Source: a virus
IMG/VR virus record: IMGVR_UViG_3300037264_000108
Coordinates: 1 to 25,793 of that record
Reading direction: 5' to 3' (one strand)
DNA: 25,793 nt
Position 1 is the first letter of the stretch; each line of letters begins with the position of its first letter. The translations under genes and the position numbers were made by a program. Positions 1 to 7,020 of the stretch are shown in pieces. A model generated the notes under the pieces. The model saw only the letters and a list, made by a program, of their open reading frames with translations. It did not search any database and had not been told where the DNA came from.

Positions 1-779
1 GCCAAGATGTCTCCGGCGTCGATGTTCACCCCGAACACCGGATCACCAAGGATCGACTTGGCATCGACGATGGTGCTGTCGGCTGTCCCGAACACAAGCT
101 CGATCTGCTCACGATGGCGCTTCGATGCTCCGATGACGTTGGCCTGGAGTACCGCTGCATCTTCGAGAGCCACCCCGAGGAACATCTGCTCGGTCCCCGC
201 CAGGTTGCGGAAGATCGTGCGCTTGAAGCGATCTCGCAACTGGTCGTCGGTCTCGGTGTCCGCTCCCCCCGTGAACGCCACGGGATTCGTGAATGCGGTG
301 ACGCCTTGGAGTGGAGCGAAGCGCACCCGGACCGAGAAAGCTGCGATGTTGCCAACCGTCCCCGCCTGGATCGCCTGAGCCGGAACGGTGATGACCGAAT
401 CTCCAATGCCCATGACCGCCGGAACGACCGTTGCCACAATCACCGCAGGATTGCTGTCGGTGCCGACCTGCGTACCGATCGGAATGATGATCTCGGATGC
501 TGTGTCAGTGCGCTCGAAGCGAAGCTCCCCCGTAGCCCTCTTAGCCGGGAAGCGGGTGAAGCCGAAGAGCCTCACGAAGTCGTCTAGATCAGCCCCGGAC
601 TTCGTTTCGATGTCGTAGGTGTAGGACAGGAGATAACGGTCGATCGACGCCTCGGACAACGACTCTGCAACGGAGTCGAGGATCTTCCGGGTGACCGTTC
701 CGATGGACGTGTCCAACTCTGGCTCGGAGATCGCCAGAGCACGACGCATCCTCTCGGTCCACTCAGCTTGCGTGGGCAT
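1..779 (-). CDS. Baseplate J-like wedge protein (3' end outside window)
   Basis: The reading frame is open from the ATG at 779 to base 1, so about 259 residues are visible and the C-terminus is missing. The protein begins MPTQAEWTERMRRALAISE. Near residue 160 it has the segment GGADTETDDQLRDRFKRT, followed by NLAGTEQMFLGVALE. That arrangement (GG-x-D-x-E-x-D-x-x-LR-x-R, then a G-T-x-x-x-Y/F segment) is typical of the baseplate J / T4 gp6 family, which forms the wedge ring around the hub of contractile tails. The start follows the stop of the gp25-like gene by one base (TGAGATG) and has a GGGAGG ribosome site inside that gene, which implies translational coupling. The order gp25-like then J-like is standard in contractile systems. 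Family assignment is from remembered motifs, not a search. Confidence 0.92.
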   Translation of the reverse strand, partial: MPTQAEWTERMRRALAISEPELDTSIGTVTRKILDSVAESLSEASIDRYLLSYTYDIETKSGADLDDFVRLFGFTRFPAKRATGELRFERTDTASEIIIPIGTQVGTDSNPAVIVATVVPAVMGIGDSVITVPAQAIQAGTVGNIAAFSVRVRFAPLQGVTAFTNPVAFTGGADTETDDQLRDRFKRTIFRNLAGTEQMFLGVALEDAAVLQANVIGASKRHREQIELVFGTADSTIVDAKSILGDPVFGVNIDAGDIL

Positions 780-780
780 C

Positions 781-1209
781 TCAGCCTCCCACCGACGCCA
801 CGATGCTCTCCCGTCGGCGGGAAAGCATGGTCATCTCGATCTTGACGTGGATCTTGTCCTGATCCTGCCTCACTCGCACCCCGTTGAGGGAGCCGATCAC
901 CTCGTTGGCGTTGAGCCGAGAGCGTCGAGTACCGATCGAATCCCGCTCCAAGACATTCGCCTGTTGGGCAACGTAGTTCTGAACCACCCGGGTCGTCTCC
1001 GTCTCTACGAGCAAGCCGGTGCTCCGCTGGATCGGCTCCCCGATGTAGTTGGGCAACATGCTCCCCCACTCCCGATGGAAGCGATCGACCCCCACAGGCT
1101 CACGGAGGGTCAGCCCGATCTCCTGTCGTACCTTCGATGCCCCGTCGATGACGAGATGCCCCTCGGGGCCAATCACGAGGTCTCCGTTGCGGATCGCCAA
1201 GGTCTTCAT
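781..1209 (-). CDS. gp25-like baseplate wedge protein
   Basis: This 142-residue protein begins MKTLAIRNGDLVIGPEGHLV, continues VRQEIGLTLREPVGVDRFHREWG, and ends in a beta-rich segment. The size, the early 'I.NGDL.....G' segment, the R-x-E-x-x-L-x-L-x-x-x-x-G core, and the position directly before a J-like gene fit the gp25/lysozyme-like wedge family. That family anchors sheath to baseplate and has no enzymatic role. The ATG lies four bases after AAGGTG, which is the right half of the repeated 36-bp element at 1210-1245. That element therefore supplies the ribosome site directly and decides the start. The stop is followed one base later by the J-like start. Confidence 0.85.
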   Translation of the reverse strand: MKTLAIRNGDLVIGPEGHLVIDGASKVRQEIGLTLREPVGVDRFHREWGSMLPNYIGEPIQRSTGLLVETETTRVVQNYVAQQANVLERDSIGTRRSRLNANEVIGSLNGVRVRQDQDKIHVKIEMTMLSRRRESIVASVGG

Positions 1210-1245
1210 CTCACACCTTCGGGGGATTCTGTGGGGAGGCGACAG
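1210..1245 (-). promoter_or_regulatory. Repeated 36-bp element, copy E
   Basis: On the minus strand this reads CTGTC, 21 bases, AAGGTGTGAG, matching both halves exactly. The spacer carries GAATCCCCC where other copies have GATTCCACC. It begins right at the TGA of the collar-domain gene, and its final G touches the ATG of the gp25-like gene. If transcription started at the right half, the message would be nearly leaderless. If it acts in RNA, AAGGTG serves as the ribosome site. The function is inferred only. Confidence 0.7.
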
Positions 1246-2469
1246 TCACGAGAACGCCTCACTGAACGATGGGGTGAACGCTGTGATGGGCAACGGGCCT
1301 CCCAGAGAGTCGCCGTAAGGGTCCACATTTGGACACCCGGACGAAATGATCCTCTGACCATCGGTCAAAGGTGACGAGAAAGGCACCGTGAAGTACGGAA
1401 TCCCAATCTCAAGATCAGGCTTGATGGAAACCACAACCATCACCCAATCATCGGGGCTTACGAACTCTCCGTACGCAACCACATCCTCTGGCTCCAGCAA
1501 CAATCTCCCAGAGATGTCGATGAACGCAGCCGAGTCTCCATACGAGTACGAAGCCAAGCTCTGCCATTCGAGAGGAGCTTGGTTCCACGGTCCATTGACG
1601 GCTACTTCTCCGGGGTTCGTGTCGTTGAGGTTGTGCGCCCGCATGAGCATGGCGACGAGGAAGGCGTTGTTCTCCGTCGGGATGATCCGGCAGAAGGGCT
1701 GCTCTGCTGTCACCCCGACCTGGACCTCGACCACATCGACCGGCACATCGTTGGCTCCGGTCACCCGCAGAGGGGTGGCAACGAGCAGAGGAGTGCGTCC
1801 ATCGAGGGTGATGGTGTACGAACCCGCCACCGGGGTCGTGCCTTCTCCGAGCCAGACCTCAGCCCGAGTGCCGTGCTTCTTCGTCTGAGCTTGGGCGATT
1901 CTCGTCCATGTCAGTCCATTACCAGTGATCGAAGTGACTTCCGTTGCCTCCCAGTCACAGAAGGTCACCGGGAGAAGGATCACCTCTCCGGCTTCAGGGG
2001 TCCACGAGGGCGACACCACCGGAGCACCTACATCGACCGATGAGGTCTGACCATCGGGGAGAGACCAGTTGATCTGGTTGCCGACCGGCCCGTGGATCTC
2101 CTTGAGCAGCCTGTAGAGATCGGGGTACACCGCCTGAGCCACATGCCGCCCATCGGCCGGGAGATGGCACTCAGGCACCTCTCCTGGGCCATGCAGCTTG
2201 ACCGCCCCCAGGAAGTCCACAGGCTCGGGCTGGACCGTCTCGGCCATCACCGCAGCGAAGCTCCACGGCCCGAGAGATCGGTCGATGACCCAGGATTCCC
2301 CCGCCTTCGGGCGTAGTCCCTTGTGACGCATCACGTCGGTACGGATCTTCATACGGTGCCCGAGTTGATCGACCGTCTCGGCCATCCCTTCGTCGGTGAC
2401 ATGCAGCACCTTGACCAACCTCGGTGCCCCGTATGCGCCCTCTTGGGCTGTCGCCTTCTGTCGTGTCAT
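1246..2469 (-). CDS. Tail-collar-domain baseplate protein
   Basis: A 407-residue protein. Residues about 1-80 look like a small beta domain. Residues about 86-141 resemble the phage tail collar domain: a short beta segment, PADGR, a YPDLYRLLKEIHGP helix, then WSLPDGQ, matching the family pattern of ...DG...YP.L....G........LPD. The remainder is beta-rich, containing for example TPEAGEVILLPVTFCDW, and could be a carbohydrate-binding or fibre-like module. It lies between the hub gene and the gp25-like gene, so a baseplate spike, collar or short-fibre attachment role is likely. The start ATG has a weak AGGGG site six bases upstream. The stop TGA abuts the repeated element at 1210-1245. The structural role is confident; the exact role is not. 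Confidence 0.7.
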   Translation of the reverse strand: MTRQKATAQEGAYGAPRLVKVLHVTDEGMAETVDQLGHRMKIRTDVMRHKGLRPKAGESWVIDRSLGPWSFAAVMAETVQPEPVDFLGAVKLHGPGEVPECHLPADGRHVAQAVYPDLYRLLKEIHGPVGNQINWSLPDGQTSSVDVGAPVVSPSWTPEAGEVILLPVTFCDWEATEVTSITGNGLTWTRIAQAQTKKHGTRAEVWLGEGTTPVAGSYTITLDGRTPLLVATPLRVTGANDVPVDVVEVQVGVTAEQPFCRIIPTENNAFLVAMLMRAHNLNDTNPGEVAVNGPWNQAPLEWQSLASYSYGDSAAFIDISGRLLLEPEDVVAYGEFVSPDDWVMVVVSIKPDLEIGIPYFTVPFSSPLTDGQRIISSGCPNVDPYGDSLGGPLPITAFTPSFSEAFS

Positions 2470-2478
2470 CCCATGCCC

Positions 2479-5124
2479 CTAGAACAACGCCTCGAAAGCG
2501 GAGAGCGCAAACGTGATCGGGTTGAAGTTGTCGTACTTGGTTCCTGCCCGGACAAGACCGTGGAGTCCTCCCCCATCAGGATCAGACGGAGCGATCACGC
2601 TGACGGTGGTGTCGAATCCTCCACCGTTCGCCATGTTGATGTTGTGGCTCACCCCTTGGACGTAGAACTGGATGTGATACTCGGGAATCCGCAGGATCAT
2701 TCCGGGGAACAACTCTGGCATGAACGTAAGAGGGATCGACGCAGAGAACTGGCTCGACCAGTTCCGCATGAACTCGAAGCACGCTGCCCAGAACTCGGCT
2801 TCATGCGTTGTGGCGATGTTCATGTATTGCTCACCGCTATTGACCCTTGCTCCAAATCGTCGCAGGAGTGGTTCCCTCGACCACAGAGGATCATTCGGTT
2901 GAACACCCATCAACGCTTGCATCAACTCGGGAAAGTCAATGGATGCGATGCCATGAGTCAAGAGCTTACCCGCCAACTCGTTCTCCGAACCTGAGATGTC
3001 GGAAGTTCCGGCACTCAACACGTTGCCGTACTTGAACACATGCGTCTTGAGTCGTTCATCGTTCCAACCCATCGAGAACGCTTGGAGTTCGATTGTCTGG
3101 ACTTCCATCACCCCGGCCATACCGTATAGACCGAAGTAATCGGGGAACCAAGCGATGAAGTCGCCATTCGGGGCAGATGTGAAAGTACGAAGCGAAGATG
3201 CAAGCAATTGTTCGATGGTCGGTTGCAAGCCATCGTCGTTCATCAACAGGCGAGGACCGGCCAACATGATCGACTCTTGTACGGGCGTACGCAAGAACTG
3301 GGAAATACTTGTACCAAAGGCGCTTTGCCCGAAAGATGAAGCCGAAGCCACTGGAGCAGGCGTAGCAGATGTATCTCCAAACTGAGTGGCGAACTCGGCT
3401 GGCGAAGATCCAGCCCACCCTCCACCTGACGGACCTACTTGTCCAGTGTTCTCCGAGTTGAACGAGATGTGAACATGCCGAACATGCTCAGCATCGCCTG
3501 ACGCCCCGGCAGAAGGAACGAAGTCTCTCCAACCAGATGCGTTAGCTTGTCTACTAAACCAGATGATCGACTTGACGTTGAACATATTCGGGTTCTGCGA
3601 CAAGAACATCGCCACGGAGTTCAGCACTTCCTTCTGCTTACCGTATGCCTCTCCAGAACCCTTGGCTCCAGGTCCAGTGAATGCCACATCTATGGCTAGA
3701 CCCTTGTAATGGTCACCCTTCGCACTATGCCTACCGCCGTTCGAGGAACTGATCTCTACTTGCTCGAAGTTCCTAACGATGAAATCCGCTGCGGCAGCAA
3801 CATGCCCCTTCACGGGCTTATCTTGCGGGAGAATCTGCCGTTCCGTGAAGTCCAATCCTTGAGCATCCGCTCCAGTTGGAGTTGGCGATCCCGTCGTAGT
3901 AACCGGCTGGTCGCCACCGGCCAGTTGTTCCTGGGCAGCAGCAGCATCAGCCTGAGCTTGCTGGAGAGATTCAGTAGCCGCCTGTTGTGCTGCTGTATGC
4001 TCCTGGGACACCGCCGTCGAATCAGGAGCTTTGACCAGTCCCAAGGTCTCACGAGTATCGACGATCGCTGCATCGAGAGCATGGCTGGCATCCCCCTCGA
4101 CGGTCGAGGTCTTGAGCGGGGCAAATCCGATGGTCACCGGAAATCGAGCGCCTGGCTGTCCGATGAGCGCCTTGTCGAAGCCGAGAGCCTTCAGGGCATC
4201 TCCAGAAAGACCGACCGCAGCCCCGGGGAAGTCCAAGAACCCGACAGACTTGACGACGATCATCTTGTCGCTCTTGGGGTTACGAACCAGGATGCGTTGC
4301 CCTCCGCCTTCAGGAGCTTTCTTGAGCCACCATGACTTCGCAGCGATGGACTCCGCACGAGTCAACCCAGGAGGAGGCATCAAGAGGGTTCCGTCAGCGT
4401 CCTCTGAGGCGTAGGGGAAACGCATGGTGGCTTCCCACTTCCCCACCGGGCCATCCTCTGTAGATCCGATCACAGCGTTGCCTGACGAGGCTGGGATGAT
4501 CCCAGTCCCGTTGCCATCCCCAGGGATCTGGGTGAGAAGAGGAACGAACTGTCCAGCGATCACCGACTCGGTTCCAGGCTTCGATGGAGCGGAGAACTGT
4601 GGCGAGATCGACTTGTAGATGTCGTTGACAGTCTCCATCCATTCACTTGGTACTCGACCAATATGAATCTTCTTCTCGGGCCATCCACCTACTTCGACAA
4701 GTAGATCCTTCGCCTTGTTGGCAAGCTGTTGTTCGTCGATGACAGACCCAACAAGACCACGCCTCATCAACTCTACTGATTCTGGCGCTCCTGCATCCCA
4801 AAGGGTATACCGAAGCCTCTTGAGAGTATCCTCACAAGTCAGCGTGATCGAATCTGGATATGCGCTGAAGAATGGCGCTGTGTTTATATATCCGGCAAAC
4901 ACCTGCACCAATCGAAGACGCTTCATTCGGATGATTACACGGTCGTTTGGTGTAAATACTCCATCATATTTGCGACGGTAGTTCACCAAGCCAATGTTGG
5001 CAGTATGCCCATGCCCCTGAGCGAGATCGACTGTGCAACTACTGATGTCATCCGATACATCAAGTGTACCCTTACGGGTGTCGATGATGACCTGAATCCC
5101 TGGTGAGTAAACGAATGTACCCAT
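2479..5124 (-). CDS. Baseplate hub protein with inserted zinc peptidoglycan peptidase domain
   Basis: An 881-residue protein whose start overlaps the previous stop (TAATG). Residues 1-125 (YSPGIQVIIDTRKGTLDVSD ... DRVIIRM ... VFAGYI) and about 610-881 (ending in PGMILRIPEYHIQFYVQGVSHNIN and a TTTVSV-like strand) resemble gp27/gpD-type hub domains. Residues about 371-400 are a Q/A-rich linker. Residues about 437-556 form an enzyme domain with H472-x6-D479 (GDHYKGLAIDV) and H550-V-H552 (VRHVHISF). That is the metal-binding pattern of M15-type and related D,D-peptidases, which cut peptidoglycan cross-links. It probably acts at the tail tip during cell-wall penetration. Bases about 4860-4980 and about 3000-3800 are visibly less GC-rich than neighbouring genes. 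Hub identity rests on context and fold-like motifs. Confidence 0.85.
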   Translation of the reverse strand: MGTFVYSPGIQVIIDTRKGTLDVSDDISSCTVDLAQGHGHTANIGLVNYRRKYDGVFTPNDRVIIRMKRLRLVQVFAGYINTAPFFSAYPDSITLTCEDTLKRLRYTLWDAGAPESVELMRRGLVGSVIDEQQLANKAKDLLVEVGGWPEKKIHIGRVPSEWMETVNDIYKSISPQFSAPSKPGTESVIAGQFVPLLTQIPGDGNGTGIIPASSGNAVIGSTEDGPVGKWEATMRFPYASEDADGTLLMPPPGLTRAESIAAKSWWLKKAPEGGGQRILVRNPKSDKMIVVKSVGFLDFPGAAVGLSGDALKALGFDKALIGQPGARFPVTIGFAPLKTSTVEGDASHALDAAIVDTRETLGLVKAPDSTAVSQEHTAAQQAATESLQQAQADAAAAQEQLAGGDQPVTTTGSPTPTGADAQGLDFTERQILPQDKPVKGHVAAAADFIVRNFEQVEISSSNGGRHSAKGDHYKGLAIDVAFTGPGAKGSGEAYGKQKEVLNSVAMFLSQNPNMFNVKSIIWFSRQANASGWRDFVPSAGASGDAEHVRHVHISFNSENTGQVGPSGGGWAGSSPAEFATQFGDTSATPAPVASASSFGQSAFGTSISQFLRTPVQESIMLAGPRLLMNDDGLQPTIEQLLASSLRTFTSAPNGDFIAWFPDYFGLYGMAGVMEVQTIELQAFSMGWNDERLKTHVFKYGNVLSAGTSDISGSENELAGKLLTHGIASIDFPELMQALMGVQPNDPLWSREPLLRRFGARVNSGEQYMNIATTHEAEFWAACFEFMRNWSSQFSASIPLTFMPELFPGMILRIPEYHIQFYVQGVSHNINMANGGGFDTTVSVIAPSDPDGGGLHGLVRAGTKYDNFNPITFALSAFEALF

Positions 5125-5756
5125 TACCAGAGCCAGTCACTAGTATCGGAATACAACTCGTCCGCTGGCGCTCCTACACGATCACCAAGCTCTTGAACTC
5201 CTTGCAGGAAGTCTTGGATCTGCTGGGCGTTCTGTGCGATCACTTCTTCGGCATACTCAGATGTAGTGAGATCAGTCGCTCCGGCCGGGAACTGGTACTT
5301 GGACTCGGGATCTTCAGTGTTCTGAGGAGCGAAGTATCGAGAGAGGATCGAGGACTTGTAGTCCACAGGGTCAGCCGTACCCTTGAACGAGATGGACATG
5401 CGGTGAACAACCGTCCTGATGTTGTCACCGAACGTGATGCCGTCCACCGGCACCCCGAGCTTGAAGAAGCCTCGGGTCGGGATGATGACCGCCATCGGAC
5501 TGGTGGGGTCGAAGGCTCGGGATCGTCGCTCTCCGTAGCCCTGAAGCCAGGTAGCGAAGTCCTCATACTCGTCATGGCGGGTGAACCAACACCCGATCGT
5601 GAACGACCCGGTGGTCACCTTCTGGCCGAAGAAAGTCCGGTAAGCCCGAGCGGACGACTCTCCGAGCGCAGGAATCTTCATGCCGTGATCCAGCGACTCG
5701 ACGTGGATCGTTCGAGCGCCATACCCCGGAGCGATGAGTAGGCAGTTACCGGCCAC
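5124..5756 (-). CDS. Baseplate / distal tail structural protein
   Basis: A 210-residue protein starting at GTG 5756. It overlaps the previous gene by 11 bases, and a GGAAGA sequence lies a few bases upstream. The N-terminal two thirds are beta-rich (TTGSFTIGCWFTRHDEYEDF, then TRGFFKLGVPVDGITFGDN, then VVHRMSISFKG), a layout like tube-fold proteins that sit between tape measure and hub. The C-terminal 60 residues (EYAEEVIAQNAQQIQDFLQGV) are helical. I do not recognise a named family. Its stop (TAA) is fused to the hub start as TAATG, so the two are translationally coupled and probably assemble together. Confidence 0.6.
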   Translation of the reverse strand: MAGNCLLIAPGYGARTIHVESLDHGMKIPALGESSARAYRTFFGQKVTTGSFTIGCWFTRHDEYEDFATWLQGYGERRSRAFDPTSPMAVIIPTRGFFKLGVPVDGITFGDNIRTVVHRMSISFKGTADPVDYKSSILSRYFAPQNTEDPESKYQFPAGATDLTTSEYAEEVIAQNAQQIQDFLQGVQELGDRVGAPADELYSDTSDWLW

Positions 5757-6024
5757 GAGGGATCTTCCGATCGCTGGTCACTGGCGGCTGAGGACGAGGA
5801 GTGGACTGACGATGAAAGTCGTCGAGGGGAGGCAGATCGACCGGGATCGGAGCGAAGTAGGGAGCCATGACTTCCTCACGCTCGCTGTCGGTGATGGCGT
5901 GGCAGAGTCCCCCAGTCGTAAAACCGAAGCCGCCGAGGTCAACTCGGCACGGTTGGAGGTCATCAGGGGCGACCGGCATGGAGATCGGCGTATCAGCACC
6001 CCACTTGTCATCTCGTCGTCCCAT
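5746..6024 (-). CDS. Small hypothetical baseplate-region protein
   Basis: A 92-residue protein rich in proline, aspartate and glycine (for example APDDLQPCRVDLGGFGF and IPVDLPPLDDF). No transmembrane segment or recognised motif is visible. I chose the ATG at 6024 over an in-frame TTG at 6030 because GGAGGG lies six bases upstream of the ATG. It is wedged between the transglycosylase protein, whose stop it nearly overlaps, and the distal-tail protein, which it overlaps by 11 bases. A small virion component is likely by context only. Confidence 0.6.
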   Translation of the reverse strand: MGRRDDKWGADTPISMPVAPDDLQPCRVDLGGFGFTTGGLCHAITDSEREEVMAPYFAPIPVDLPPLDDFHRQSTPRPQPPVTSDRKIPRGR

Positions 6025-6026
6025 CG

Positions 6027-7010
6027 TCAACCCTCCAGAGCTTGCACAACAGCAGCCTCAGCAGCAGAAAGGAACCCTTCGTAGGCACCATTCGTATACG
6101 TTGACCAAGGATTCCAGTTCGACCCCACTCCGCTGATTCGAGCCATAGCAGCGGCGTTCTGATTTGGGTCTTTCATCTGTTCCACTGTGTATTGAGTATG
6201 AGCCAATAGGTTTATCTGCCACAACCCAACCGAATTATCTGGTGGAACTGGATTGTGGGCTGCGGTGTTGAATCCGCTCTCGGCCTGTGCGATTGCCACA
6301 GCAATAGCAGCATTGGTCTGACTCAGGCCAACACTCAGGGCCAATCTCGCAACATCTACGGCCGGAAGAACCACCCCTCCTTGAGATGAAGCCGTCGGGG
6401 TCTCGAAGTTGGTAGCCACCGTGGTCCCTCCGGGCACCTGGACTCCTTGTTGCTGAAGAGCAGAGAAAGCATCGGTGAGGCTGAACCCAGCCGACTCCGC
6501 CGCCTCTGCGGCATCCTCCCACCCCTGGGGGCCGTTGTAGTCGCTGATCGACCATCCGATTCCGTCAGCCAGTCGCTCGATGAAGGCGTTCTTCGCCACC
6601 TCCTTGAGTTTGAGGTTGTCCTGCACAATGAAGAGCGTCAACTGCCACTGAGGATTGACGACCGTAGGGTCCATATGGATCGAGGATGGCCCCGCCGGAT
6701 CTCGGAACTCCTTGAGATACACCTTGAAGTCCCAGCCCTTCGGAGGGTAGGTGAAGCGGCTCGGAGGGAGGGTGTGATCCTTCGTCTGTGCCTCGGCAAG
6801 CTCCTTCATTCGACCGAGGAAGAGCGTCTGCTCCGGCCAACCCCCTCGACCGAAGGAGCCTCGGATCACCATGTCGCTGAACTCGACGCCGTAGACCTGC
6901 ACCACCTTGCCTCCGATGGTCTGAGTCTCGGAGGTCTTGACCTGGAACGACCAGGAGACCTGCTCTGGGTCGAGCCGGAAGGGGATGCCCGCAAGGGTCG
7001 CCTCACCCAC
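6027..7010 (-). CDS. Tail protein with C-terminal lytic transglycosylase domain
   Basis: A 327-residue protein starting at GTG 7010. Residues 1-150 are beta-rich (FRLDPEQVSWSFQVKTSETQ, then GKVVQVYGVEFSDMVIRGSF, then PQWQLTLFIVQDNLKLKEV), like tail-tip adaptor proteins. After a linker (about 155-212), residues 215-314 form a lysozyme-like SLT domain: the helix AAIAVAIAQAESGF carries the probable catalytic E244, followed by GLWQIN at 262-267 and a final NPWSTYTNGAY. This fold cleaves the glycan strand and is used by tail tips for local wall digestion. It directly follows the tape measure, a common site for such enzymes. The enzyme-coding part (about 6030-6370) is lower in GC than the adaptor part, which hints at domain acquisition. 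Confidence 0.85.
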   Translation of the reverse strand: MGEATLAGIPFRLDPEQVSWSFQVKTSETQTIGGKVVQVYGVEFSDMVIRGSFGRGGWPEQTLFLGRMKELAEAQTKDHTLPPSRFTYPPKGWDFKVYLKEFRDPAGPSSIHMDPTVVNPQWQLTLFIVQDNLKLKEVAKNAFIERLADGIGWSISDYNGPQGWEDAAEAAESAGFSLTDAFSALQQQGVQVPGGTTVATNFETPTASSQGGVVLPAVDVARLALSVGLSQTNAAIAVAIAQAESGFNTAAHNPVPPDNSVGLWQINLLAHTQYTVEQMKDPNQNAAAMARISGVGSNWNPWSTYTNGAYEGFLSAAEAAVVQALEG

Positions 7011-7020
7011 GAATCATCTC

